Below, one piece after another: positions 26,600 through 36,200 of a stretch of 64,000 nucleotides of DNA (positions are counted from its first letter, which is position 1; every line of letters begins with the position of its first letter). Where the stretch lies: positions 62,001 through 126,000 of the forward strand of contig CBDUHN010000004.1 in assembly GCA_965367295.1 (NCBI GenBank). Reading direction: 5' to 3'. The stretch is from JAIVHA01 sp965367295. GTDB lineage: Bacteria > Pseudomonadota > Gammaproteobacteria > DSM-19610. A program made the position numbers and the translations under genes. A model generated the notes under the pieces. It was not told where the DNA came from. It worked only from the letters and a program-made list of their open reading frames with translations, and did no database searches.

Positions 26600-27007
26600 C
26601 TAGCGTTTCCAGCAACGGGCATCGGCATAGGTGGCCCGGTGATCCGGGCCCTCCTGGTTCACGGCAAAGGTACCGCAGCTATCCTGTGCCTGCGGGCCAT
26701 CCACCACCGGGACGGCAGTCGCACCATAACCCGCTGCCGTGTTGCCGGTTATGGAAATCGCGTAGTACCCATCGGGTGATCGTGCGCGCAGACCCAGTTC
26801 ATTCAATGTTCCATACCGGGGATGGTGGATACGCCATTTTTCCTGCGCCAGCTGCAGCCCCAGCAGGGCTGCAATGGCATCGGCACGGCGTCCCTGTGCA
26901 ACCGCATCGCGATAACCGGGGATCGCCATTGTCGCCAGGACCGCGACAATGGCCAGCACCACCAGCATTTCCAGTAAGGTAAAACCTTCCGTGGTGTTTT
27001 CTTTCAT
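26600..27007 (-). CDS. PilE-like type IV (pseudo)pilin
   Basis: This is a 135-residue prepilin. A short leader MKENTTEG precedes FTLLEMLVVLAIVAVLATMA, giving G(-1), F(+1) and E(+5) for prepilin peptidase processing. AIPGYRDAV and QGRRADAIAALL follow, as in PilE and minor pilins. Two cysteines near the C-terminus (DSCGTF and ARCWKR) can form the D-region disulfide. It is transcribed away from the first minor-pilin set and upstream of thiO. ATG 27007 is chosen because it gives the conventional short leader. Confidence 0.85.
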   Translation of the reverse strand: MKENTTEGFTLLEMLVVLAIVAVLATMAIPGYRDAVAQGRRADAIAALLGLQLAQEKWRIHHPRYGTLNELGLRARSPDGYYAISITGNTAAGYGATAVPVVDGPQAQDSCGTFAVNQEGPDHRATYADARCWKR

Positions 27008-27153
27008 AGTGAAATGCTCACTCCTGTAAGACGAGGTCAATGACAAAATCAGCCAATGACCGTATAGGCATCCTGCCCCGGCCAGTATAATCGCTGCGCG
27101 CCCGATCGGAAATTCGGATGCAATAACAGCACAAGCGACTACTACCTGAGGTA

Positions 27154-27729
27154 ATGGCCATGGACGGGCATTTATCCAGGGGACTGACGCTGGTCGAGTT
27201 GCTGACGGTGATCGCCGTGCTGGCCATACTGATCACCATTGGCATGCCGGCCATGGCCAGCTTCCTGCAACACAACCGCTTGCGCAGTGCCGCCGAGGCA
27301 CTGGCACTCACCCTGCACACCGCACGAGCGGAAACCATCGCCCGGCCCGCAGCCGGACAACAGGTCCACGTAAGTTTCCACCGCAACCCGCACGATCCCA
27401 CGGACTGGTGCTTTGGCCTGCACCGTGGCAGCAACTGCGATTGCCGCCTCGACGACCTCGACAATGCCGCCAGTTGCACGCTGGAACTCGCCGGCGCCAA
27501 GGTGCTGAAGACCGTTTCCGCACGGGAATACCCGGGCACCGCCCTGTCGGAAGTCGCCTTCGGCGCCGGCAACGATACCTGGTTCAACCCCGTGCGCGGC
27601 ACCGCAAGATCCGGACATGTCAGCTTCCGGAATCACCGTGAGCTACGCGTGGTCCTGAGCCCGTTGGGTCGGGCGCGCCTGTGTTCGCCACGCAATGCCT
27701 ACCTGCATGGTTATCCACAATGCGGATGA
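27154..27729 (+). CDS. fimT: FimT/GspH-type minor pilin, first set
   Basis: This is a 191-residue prepilin. The leader ends at G, followed by LTLVELLTVIAVLAILITIG with E5, then MPAMASFLQHNRLRSAAEAL and HTARAETIAR, the hallmark of FimT/FimU/GspH proteins. The C-terminus ends in ARLCSPRNAYLHGYPQCG. FimT-type pseudopilins prime or cap pili and some bind DNA during transformation. The next ATG (27160) is an alternative start. The stop overlaps pilW, indicating one operon with the three following pilins. Confidence 0.85.
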   Translation: MAMDGHLSRGLTLVELLTVIAVLAILITIGMPAMASFLQHNRLRSAAEALALTLHTARAETIARPAAGQQVHVSFHRNPHDPTDWCFGLHRGSNCDCRLDDLDNAASCTLELAGAKVLKTVSAREYPGTALSEVAFGAGNDTWFNPVRGTARSGHVSFRNHRELRVVLSPLGRARLCSPRNAYLHGYPQCG

Positions 27730-28469
27730 CACCCGCGCGACAACGGGGTTTCACCCTGGCCGAACTCATGATCGGCAGCACGCTGGGGTTGATGATACTC
27801 GCCGGGCTGTTGACCTTTTACACCCGCATCGTCACCAGCAGTGGTGATGCGCTACGGCTGGCCCATTTGCAACAGCAACTGCGCGCCACCCTGGAAATCA
27901 TGCGCCATGATCTGCGCCGTGCCGGTTACTACGGTCAGCCACCGGACACCGGGTTGAACGCATTGCGCAGCAATCCCTTCACCGATGCCGATGATCCCCT
28001 CAAGCCCGCTACTGAGCGCAACGATATCCGCACCGGTCACTATGAACGCATGAATCCCTTCCATCGCGAAGCAGATGACTCCTGCATTCTGTACAGCTAT
28101 GACCTTGATACCGACGGCAGCCTGACCCCCAGCGGCAACGGCATGGAACGCTTTGGCTTCCGACTGCGTAACGGCAGTCTGCAAATGCGCTACGGCGGAG
28201 CAACGTTCGACTGCAGTCACGGCAGCTGGAGCGCCCTGACCGATAGCGGTATCGAAATCACCCGCCTGGTATTCCAGCTCGACAGCACCGCCCTGCATCC
28301 GGAACACGGGGTTGGTGCCTGCCAACCGGGAGAGCCCTGCCTGTATATCCGCGCCGTCACCATCGAACTGGCCGGCCGGTTGCGGGCCGACCATAATGTG
28401 ACCCTGCGGCTTGGCGATCAGGTACGCCTGCGTAATGACCGTTTTCTCGCGGCCCTTCCGCCTTCATAG
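27720..28469 (+). CDS. pilW: PilW-type minor pilin, first set
   Basis: This is a 249-residue prepilin with the leader MRMTPARQRG and FTLAELMIGSTLGLMILAGL (E5 kept). LQQQLRATLEIMRHDLRRAGY follows, the typical PilW helix. PilW takes part in assembly of the minor-pilin tip complex. It overlaps the fimT stop by ten bases. ATG 27726 is an alternative start with the same leader. GC-rich codon use matches the chromosome. Confidence 0.85.
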   Translation: MRMTPARQRGFTLAELMIGSTLGLMILAGLLTFYTRIVTSSGDALRLAHLQQQLRATLEIMRHDLRRAGYYGQPPDTGLNALRSNPFTDADDPLKPATERNDIRTGHYERMNPFHREADDSCILYSYDLDTDGSLTPSGNGMERFGFRLRNGSLQMRYGGATFDCSHGSWSALTDSGIEITRLVFQLDSTALHPEHGVGACQPGEPCLYIRAVTIELAGRLRADHNVTLRLGDQVRLRNDRFLAALPPS

Positions 28470-28479
28470 GAGATGCCCC

Positions 28480-29607
28480 ATGACCGCAGCACAGCAAACA
28501 CCAAACCCTGCCGATCAAACCGGCATGGCCACTCTGGCCATGGCCCTGATCCTGCTCATCGCCACGACCATCATGAGCTTCAGTCTGGCCCGGACCGATA
28601 TCCTGGAGCAGCGCATCGCGGGCAACGAACTGCGCGCCACCGAAGCACTGCACCGAGCCGAGGCGGCACTGGAGCAGGGCATTACGATCCTGTCGCGGAT
28701 GCGCATCCCCGAGACCGACTGGTCCCTGCCCACGCCATCAGCCACGCGGCTCACCACCGAACTGACCATCGACCATCTGTCACTTCCCGATTCTTCCAGT
28801 GGCGAGGACTATCAATACCGCATCGAACTGCAACGGCCGGCCGCCACTCCGGAATTCATCGAAGTGATTGCCGAGGCCCGCAGCGAGGCCGATATCGCGG
28901 CCACCCTGCGGGAATACATTCAGCCACAATGGCCCCTGTCACAGACACTGCCACCCCTGGTCGTCGATGGCTGCATCAGCAGCGGCAGTGGCAGTACACA
29001 ATTATTCCCATCCCAGCCTGGCGAGGCGTCCCTGGCCACCACCCTGTCCCATCCTCCCGCCGGCTGCCTGCAGACCGACGGTCTGTATCTGGAGGGGGGA
29101 GACATAGCCGAGCAGTTTGCACAGGCGGGAGCACTATGGGATGCCCTGTTCTCCCTCGGCAAGGAAGAACTCATCCAGCGCTCGGCACAGGAACAGGCGG
29201 CCATCGAAACCGGCGAACTGGATGCAGCTGAGCGTAGTTATTACTGGATCAATGATCCCGGCGGGACCTGGCATGAATCCCTAGGGGTACCGCACCTGCC
29301 CATCATCGGCTCCCCCGGACACCCGGTCTGGATCCTGTTCGCGGCCAGCGCCGAATGCCCGCCCCTGCCCAGCGGTATCACCATCTATGGCATCGTTTAT
29401 TACGAAACCGGCGCCTCCGGCAACTGTGATGCCAGCGGCTGGGGGAATGCCGCGGTATACGGCAGCGTGCTGGTGGAAGGGGATCTGCTGCAACTGAGCG
29501 GCGGTAGCCGACTCTATCAATATACACATACCGAACAGGGCAACCTGCGCGACAACCTCAACCCCATCAGCGCCGCCCGTCTGCCAGGCACCTGGCGGGA
29601 TTTCTGA
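28480..29607 (+). CDS. pilX: PilX-type minor pilin, first set (unusually long)
   Basis: This is a 375-residue protein. The N-terminal helix MATLAMALILLIATTIMSFS follows a Gly and lacks Glu5, as in PilX and GspK relatives. DILEQRIAGNELRATEALHRAEAALEQG is the PilX signature. The long C-terminal domain (about residues 70-375) is much larger than the 189-residue PilX of the second set and has no fold I recognise. AGGAG lies seven bases before the ATG. GspK, which caps secretion pseudopili, is also large and lacks Glu5, so a GspK-like tip role is possible. Confidence 0.78.
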   Translation: MTAAQQTPNPADQTGMATLAMALILLIATTIMSFSLARTDILEQRIAGNELRATEALHRAEAALEQGITILSRMRIPETDWSLPTPSATRLTTELTIDHLSLPDSSSGEDYQYRIELQRPAATPEFIEVIAEARSEADIAATLREYIQPQWPLSQTLPPLVVDGCISSGSGSTQLFPSQPGEASLATTLSHPPAGCLQTDGLYLEGGDIAEQFAQAGALWDALFSLGKEELIQRSAQEQAAIETGELDAAERSYYWINDPGGTWHESLGVPHLPIIGSPGHPVWILFAASAECPPLPSGITIYGIVYYETGASGNCDASGWGNAAVYGSVLVEGDLLQLSGGSRLYQYTHTEQGNLRDNLNPISAARLPGTWRDF

Positions 29608-29609
29608 CC

Positions 29610-30044
29610 ATGCACCGGGCTGCACACAGGCAATGCGGTTTCACCATCATCGAATCGCTGATCACCCTGCTCATCCTCGCCATCGGCCTTGCCGGCGTTA
29701 GCCGCCTGCAACTGGAACTGCTGCGGGCCGCCGGACAGACCCGGCACCGTACCGAAGCACTGGCCCTGGCCGAGGGGCAACTCGAGGCCCTGCGCATCAT
29801 CAACCGCCCCTCCCCCTATACGGCAGGGGACAGCGGCGCCACCAACGACATCCCCGGTACCAATGCCCGGTTTGATCTCGACTGGCAGATCACCCCTGCC
29901 ACCCTGGGCAGCCATTATCGAATCCGTGTCACCAGCCACTGGCAGGATCGCGAGGGAAGCCACCAGGTCGCCCTCGACACCATCATCCCCGCCACCGATC
30001 CGGCACAATCCGCACGCATTTTCAGTTCCAGCCCAAGCCCCTAA
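29610..30044 (+). CDS. pilV: PilV-type minor pilin, first set
   Basis: This is a 144-residue prepilin: leader MHRAAHRQCG, then FTIIESLITLLILAIGLAGV with E5, then SRLQLELLRAAGQTRHRTEALALAEGQLE, as in PilV/PilI proteins. It starts two bases after pilX. It is the last gene of the first set, which has no pilY1 or pilE of its own. Confidence 0.82.
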   Translation: MHRAAHRQCGFTIIESLITLLILAIGLAGVSRLQLELLRAAGQTRHRTEALALAEGQLEALRIINRPSPYTAGDSGATNDIPGTNARFDLDWQITPATLGSHYRIRVTSHWQDREGSHQVALDTIIPATDPAQSARIFSSSPSP

Positions 30045-30176
30045 AGTTTCCCGCCCCGCTGCCAATACCCCACCTTGCGGGATTAAAAATCAAGCCGTTA
30101 CCGTTTATCTGAAGAATCGAACCGTTCATCGGAAGCGGATTTACTTTGACCTGCCATCTGGATAAATGTGGGGACC

Positions 30177-30683
30177 ATGAGAAAACAACGCGGTTTTACA
30201 CTCATCGAGCTCATGATCACTATCGTGATTGCAGCTATATTGCTGACCATTGGGATCCCCAGCTTCAAAGAACTGATTTCGAACAATCGACTCATCAGCT
30301 CCTCCAACAGTTTGGTGGCAATGCTACAAAGCGCGCGGATGTCAGCCATACAGCAAAGCCGCACCGTTACGGTATGCATTGACAACAATCTTGGCACAGA
30401 TGGCTGTGACGGTAGCAATTGGGCCGATGGTTGGAAAATCTGGTCGGATGTGGATGGCGACGGTACAGTCGATACTGATGAAATTCTTCAGGTTAGAAAA
30501 GGTATCACTAATTCCATCACCATCACTTCGTCAGGGGGAAGCTCCGTCAATTTCACTTCCACTGGCGCTGCTAGCGCATCTGTAACCTACACCATATGCG
30601 ATAGCAACCGGACCGGTGAAACCGGCACCCAGATTGCTATCAGCAGTACGGGCAGGATCAGTTCCAATGCTTATGGCTGCTAA
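30177..30683 (+). CDS. fimU: FimU/GspH-type minor pilin, second set
   Basis: This is a 168-residue prepilin: leader MRKQRG, then FTLIELMITIVIAAILLTIG, then IPSFKELISNNRLISSSNSL and LQSARMSAIQQSRTVTVC, matching FimU/GspH. Its C-terminus keeps the SSTGRISSNAYGC ending seen in FimU. It opens the second minor-pilin operon. From here to about 38.1 kb the DNA is visibly AT-richer than the flanks. GGGGA close to the ATG is the ribosome-binding site. Confidence 0.88.
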   Translation: MRKQRGFTLIELMITIVIAAILLTIGIPSFKELISNNRLISSSNSLVAMLQSARMSAIQQSRTVTVCIDNNLGTDGCDGSNWADGWKIWSDVDGDGTVDTDEILQVRKGITNSITITSSGGSSVNFTSTGAASASVTYTICDSNRTGETGTQIAISSTGRISSNAYGC

Positions 30684-30702
30684 TCAATATAGAGGTTCAA
30701 CA

Positions 30703-31215
30703 GTGACTAGAGTCAGGAAAATGCGGCATAGTTCCAGGGGGTTCACGCTGGTTGAAGTCCTTATTGCATTGGTTGTGCTATCCATAAGTCTGCTGGGCCT
30801 AGCTGCACTCCAGACCTCTGCACTCAAATTCAACCATTCCGGTTATCAACGTAGCCAGGCAACCTTACTGGCCTATGACATATTGGACCGCATGCGCGCC
30901 AACCGCACCAAGGCCATGAGCAGTTCTACTTACAATATTGACACAACAGCCAGCACACCTTCTGCAGGCACAAATTGCAATAGCACCAACTGCACTGATT
31001 CTCAACTGGCCGCTTTCGACATTTATCAATGGAGAACGGCATTAACTCAGACACTGCCCAACGGTACAGGAGGCGTCAGCTATGTCGATATCGGCACTAC
31101 CCGCCTGTACACCATCGAGGTACGCTGGAGCGACATCTCCTGGGATAACACACAGAATGCAAAGGAAGGTCTGGTTCGTGCAGATCAAACCATTACCGTG
31201 AGGAGTGAAATATGA
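30703..31215 (+). CDS. pilV: PilV minor pilin, second set
   Basis: This is a 170-residue prepilin: a leader ending HSSRG, then FTLVEVLIALVVLSISLLGL, then AALQTSALKFNHSGYQRSQATLLAYDILDRMRANR, the PilV signature. GTG 30703 is chosen because AGAGG lies seven bases upstream; ATG 30721 is an alternative. The stop overlaps the pilW start (ATGA). In Pseudomonas PilV, PilW and PilX form the subcomplex that recruits PilY1 to the pilus tip. Confidence 0.88.
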   Translation: MTRVRKMRHSSRGFTLVEVLIALVVLSISLLGLAALQTSALKFNHSGYQRSQATLLAYDILDRMRANRTKAMSSSTYNIDTTASTPSAGTNCNSTNCTDSQLAAFDIYQWRTALTQTLPNGTGGVSYVDIGTTRLYTIEVRWSDISWDNTQNAKEGLVRADQTITVRSEI

Positions 31216-32324
31216 AACCTTCCTCACACACACCAGCCTGCATGAAATCCCAGACTGGCATGTCCATTGTCGAACTGATGGTAGCCATATTGATCAGTAT
31301 GATTCTGCTAGCCGGCGTCATCCAGGTCTACATAAGCTCGAAGCAGTCCTATCGGATCAACGATGAAACAGCCCGCATCCAGGAATCCATACGTTTTTCC
31401 AGCAGTTACCTGAACAAGGATATCCGCATGGCAGGCTACTTGGGCTGCTATTCGGAATCCACCCGACTTGCCAATACCCTGAACAATGGCTCTACATCCT
31501 GGATTATCGATATCAGCACCCCACTACGAGGCTACGAAGGTGGGGTAAGCACGTTTCCAAGTGAAATTTCCGGCGCCTTGTCCGGAACGGATGCAATCGT
31601 GGTTCTGCGCGGCGACACGGATGATCAATATGTGGTATCGAAACATAATGCAAATGCTGCTTCCATACACCTAACCGCCAATCACAATCTGAAAAAAGGC
31701 GAGATCCTGCTGATCACTGATTGTGAGCAGGCCTCATTATTTCAGCAGACCAACACCAACAACAACAACACCATCAGTGTAGTGGACCACAATACCGGCA
31801 ATACGGTCACCCCAGGCAATTGCACAAAATCCCTGGGATCACTTGTGCCCTACTCGGACTGCACTGATACATCTCAAACCTTCAAATATTCGTTTGGTGG
31901 TGATGCCGCCCTCATGCGACTTAGCTCAAGCGCTTATTATATTGCCAATAACGGTAATGGGGTGCCATCTCTATATCGTCGAAAACTGGTAAATGGCACA
32001 TCAACCACCACCACACTGACCACTACTGCCGAGGAACTGGTGGAAGGCATTGAAAACATGCAGATCGAATATGGCGTGGATACCGACGCCACGAAGGATG
32101 GCATTCCAAATCGGTATGCTACCGCAAATGTAATCGATTCCACCTATGACTGGGCTGATGTCACCTCCGTACGCATACACTTGCTGGCCCGGTCTGGGGC
32201 CCAGGCGAGCCCTACTGTACAGGCTGCCTTCAGCTACAACAACGCCACCTATACCCCCACTGATAAATATATCCGCAGGGTTGTCAGCACCACCATCAAA
32301 GTCCGCAACCGGGGAGACCGATAA
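31212..32324 (+). CDS. pilW: PilW minor pilin, second set
   Basis: This is a 370-residue prepilin: leader MKPSSHTPACMKSQTG, then MSIVELMVAILISMILLAGV (E5), then YISSKQSYRINDETARIQES and SSYLNKDIRMAGYLGCYSE, a strong PilW match. The large C-terminal domain includes the ELVEGIENMQIEYGVD segment typical of the family. It overlaps pilV by four bases and pilX by one, so it is an internal operon gene. Confidence 0.9.
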   Translation: MKPSSHTPACMKSQTGMSIVELMVAILISMILLAGVIQVYISSKQSYRINDETARIQESIRFSSSYLNKDIRMAGYLGCYSESTRLANTLNNGSTSWIIDISTPLRGYEGGVSTFPSEISGALSGTDAIVVLRGDTDDQYVVSKHNANAASIHLTANHNLKKGEILLITDCEQASLFQQTNTNNNNTISVVDHNTGNTVTPGNCTKSLGSLVPYSDCTDTSQTFKYSFGGDAALMRLSSSAYYIANNGNGVPSLYRRKLVNGTSTTTTLTTTAEELVEGIENMQIEYGVDTDATKDGIPNRYATANVIDSTYDWADVTSVRIHLLARSGAQASPTVQAAFSYNNATYTPTDKYIRRVVSTTIKVRNRGDR

Positions 32325-32893
32325 TGAATGGTCACTCAGCATACCATCAGCGTGGTGCCGTACTCGTTGTCAGTCTACTCATTCTGCTGGTGATGACATT
32401 GATCGGGGTGGCCGGAATTGGTACCTCCTCCCTGGAGGAAAAGATGGCCGCCAACCATCGAGACCGAGAACTTGCATTCCAGGCTGCCGAATACGCACTT
32501 CGGGAAGGTGAGCGATTCGTTCAAGAAAGCACCCTCGATGGTACGAATTTCGATGCCAGTTGCACCAACGGGCTTTGCTTGGTTGCCGGCTGTACTGCGG
32601 ATCTAGATACATGCGAGCGCCCCAGTGGAACAGTTGAAGTCTGGCGTGACACCACCCTGGATGTCTGGGATACCGGCTCTCGGCACAAAACCTATCAACA
32701 CACCAATACAGACATACGCACCCCGCCCAAATATATTATAGAGTGGATGGACTATGTCCCACCTGAAGGAACCACTCCGCCATATTCCGCAGGGCCGGGA
32801 GATCCCATCATGTTCCGAATCACTGCACTGGGCACAGGTGGTAGCAGCAATGCACGCGTGATGTTGCAGTCCACCTACCAGAAAAGCCCCTAA
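32324..32893 (+). CDS. pilX: PilX minor pilin, second set
   Basis: This is a 189-residue minor pilin. The leader ends YHQRG before AVLVVSLLILLVMTLIGVAG (no Glu5). The family segment GTSSLEEKMAANHRDRELAFQAAEYALREGE follows in pieces matching PilX. The start overlaps the pilW stop (TAATG). Its length is normal for PilX, in contrast to the 375-residue protein of the first set. Confidence 0.9.
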   Translation: MNGHSAYHQRGAVLVVSLLILLVMTLIGVAGIGTSSLEEKMAANHRDRELAFQAAEYALREGERFVQESTLDGTNFDASCTNGLCLVAGCTADLDTCERPSGTVEVWRDTTLDVWDTGSRHKTYQHTNTDIRTPPKYIIEWMDYVPPEGTTPPYSAGPGDPIMFRITALGTGGSSNARVMLQSTYQKSP

Positions 32894-32920
32894 TTATATA
32901 ATGCTCCCGGGAGCCGCAGC

Positions 32921-33247
32921 ATGAAAACACATATCACATACAGCATGATCCTCCTCGCATTCACCAGCGCGAGCAGCCTACCATCCCTGGTGAGCGCCTT
33001 TGAAATTGACCACGGACAAGCCGCACCCAGCGCTCACACTTCCAGTTCCAGCTTCAAACGCGGCCTGGCGCTCAGTTGGATCGGTGATCAGATGACAACC
33101 ACTATCGGCGAAATCAGCACCAGCAATGTGTATGTAAACGATCATGCTGGACTACAGGGGAAATCTCTTCGCGAGCAGGATGCACCCAATGTGGTTTTGG
33201 AATACAAGCACAACCAGCTTATACAAATCACTATCTATCCCAAATAA
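32921..33247 (+). CDS. Small exported protein of unknown function between pilX and pilY1
   Basis: This is a 108-residue protein that I do not recognise. A signal peptide (about residues 1-26, hydrophobic core MILLAFTSASSLPSLVSAF) is followed by a polar mature region with no cysteine and a Ser-rich patch. Its hydrophilic C-terminus ends QLIQITIYPK. GGGAG seven bases before the ATG supports translation; it lies within a GCTCCCGGGAGC palindrome (32904-32915). Co-orientation and close spacing to pilX and pilY1 suggest a pilus-related periplasmic protein. P. aeruginosa has pilY2 after pilY1, not at this site. Confidence 0.75.
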   Translation: MKTHITYSMILLAFTSASSLPSLVSAFEIDHGQAAPSAHTSSSSFKRGLALSWIGDQMTTTIGEISTSNVYVNDHAGLQGKSLREQDAPNVVLEYKHNQLIQITIYPK

Positions 33248-33295
33248 TTACACTCGACGCCATATTGTCGAAATCATATACCCAGGAGTTGCATT

Positions 33296-36200
33296 ATGAG
33301 CACTCGATACTTTTCTGATCAACATAAGCGCCTCCCGCTCCAGCGCCTTATGGCCATCACTCTTGGGTTTGTGTGCCCGCTACTGATTTCGCCATTAGCC
33401 TCAGCCGATGGTAACATGTCCGACTACACCGCAATTCCACCCACTATCTCCACCACGGGCAGTGGCGACATGGCCAATATTCTGGTCATTCTGGATAATT
33501 CCAACAGTATGGATGAAGCCCCCACGGGTGCCGCCGTAGGAAGTGACAATCCTGGAAGTAAATCGGAAATTGCCCGTGGCGCGGTAAAAAGCTTGATCAC
33601 CACCTTCACCGGCAAGATCCGCATGGGTTTGATGGCCTATCAGCAATCCGGTATCCAATCACGACATCTGCATGATTCGCAGTATGACATGAGCTACGAC
33701 CCCGCAAATTACGACGCCGACTCCACCGCCAATCGCGATTCCGGCACCAAAAAATACAGAGTACCCAACCCCACTTCAGCTGGAAATTATCTTCATTATA
33801 ATGTGAGCCTGCCTTTTTACAGCTCATCCAACCAGGGGAATGCCTTTTGCTTTTCCAGCACCGCCGACTTTGACAACGGTTCTGAAACCTATCCCGCAGG
33901 CCCCTGGGACACCTACAAATGCTTCACCACCAAGACAGGAACATCTGACACATTACCAACCAATTCCGGACAGGAAACCTCATCCGGCTACAGCGGCTTA
34001 ATCGGTAGTTTTTCATTCTCACCAACTGACTCTGACCTGGCGCAGAATATTCTCGATTTCGGCACCTTCCTTACCTGGCAACATGTCGGCTCCACCTGGT
34101 TTTCCAATAGCTCACCCGGCCGCGGCTATCTCCATGTCCCCATTGACGATCTTGATGCAACACAAGCCAGCCTATTGAATGCCAAGCTGGCTACTTCACA
34201 ATTTTCCACCAACACAGATACTCCGCTGCGGAATGCCGGACTAACACCTATTGAAGGAACCCTGCTGACCGCGAAAGATTATTTCGCCGGCACCAGCTTA
34301 GCCAATGATGAAGGCGGCCCCACAACAGCCCCCCCTGCAAACAGCTGCGCCAACAAAGACTATGTAATCTTGGTAACAGATGGACTGCCCTCGACGGATA
34401 AGGATGGCAATACAATTTCGGATACCACCACAGCAATTACTGCTGCATCACAGGCTGCTGCAGACCTCTTGGCTACAGGCGTACGGACCTATGTAGTTGG
34501 TTTTGCCCTGCCGGAAGGCGTCTCACCCACTATCCTGGATGATGTTGCATCTGCAGGCGGCACAGGCACCGCCTTTTCCGCCTCCGATAGTGCGAGCCTG
34601 AACTCAGCACTGCAGCACATTTTCCTGGATGTACTAAACCGCACCTCAGCCGCCAGCACCGCCTCCGTGGTGTCCAATAGCTCCACCGGCATCGGCGCCT
34701 TCTTTCAGGCGCTATACACCCCACGTCTTGAATTAACCAACGCATCTACAAATGTCAGCTCTACTGTCACCTGGACTGGCACTCTACATTCCCTATTTGT
34801 GGATGACTATGGCTATCTTCGCGAAGATAGCGATGGAGATCACAAACTGGATGGCTATGATGTAGACAAGATAGTCAAACTGGAATATATGCCCGGCGTT
34901 GGACGTACCCAAGTAGTTCGGCGAAACAGCACCAGTTCCACCACTCCAACCGGCCTTACTGATGAACCGCCTGTTGAAGTGGATGAGTTAAATACGCTAT
35001 GGAATGCCCGTGATGAGCTTTCCGCATATAACAACCTGACCACACAACGCACCTATTCAAATCCAGCGAACCCTGGCAACACATCAACAGGAGACCGCTA
35101 TGTATTTACATGGATTGACAATGATACTACCGGGATATCTGGTAGCGTGGATTCGTCCGAGGTCATCGATTTCACGAACAACACCATCTCAGCCAGCAAC
35201 TATCGCTATCTCGGTGTTAGCTCAGAAACCGATGCGGACAACATTGTAGACTATGTACGTGGCAAAGAAATCTCCGGTTACCGCAATCGCACCATAGATT
35301 ATGACCAAGATGGTACTGATGAAGTTTGGCGTCTTGGCGATATAGTGCACTCGTCACCGGTCGTTGTGGGGGCACCCAACGAAGCATACTCAAGCCTCTA
35401 TGGGGACAACAGCTATGCTACCTTCAAGGCAGCCTACGCGAATCGCCGACAAATGATTTATGTTGGCGCCAATGACGGCATGCTACACGCCTTTAATGGT
35501 GGCTTCTGGAATGAGACTAATAAGTCATTCGACACAACCAGCGGCACTCTTCCCGCCCATGCCCTGGGAGGAGAAATGTGGGCCTATGTCCCCCAGAACC
35601 TGCTCCCACATCTGCAATGGCTGAAAGACACCAACTACAATCATGTCTATTTCATGGATGGACCACCATTAGTGTTTGACGCACGCATTTTCTCCGACGA
35701 CACTGATCACCCTGGAGGATGGGGTACCGTACTGGTCGTAGGCATGCGCCTGGGGGGCGGTGACTTTTCCATCGACACTGATGGTGATAGCGTCAACGAC
35801 ACCGTCATGCGCTCCGCCTATGTCATTCTGGATATCACCAACCCGGAAGCGGACCCGAAAACCCGTCTGCTTGCAGAAATTACAGCTCCCGATCTTGGCT
35901 TCACCACCAGCAAGCCGGCAGTCATCAAATCCAACGTGCCTACGACTGCCGGACTCTGGACCGGCGGCACCAGTGAGTGGCACTTGGTGTTCGGCTCGGG
36001 TCCCAATATTCTCGGCACAGTCACCAGCGACCGAACCGCAAAACTTTATGTCTACAACCTCAAGACCAGGAGTTTTGAATCTGGATTCTCCCCGCTTGAT
36101 CTGAATGAATCCAACAGCTTTGTAGGTGACATCGCTACTCGCGACTGGAACCTTGACTACATTGATGATGGAGCCTATTTCGGCATCGTAGGCGGAACAA

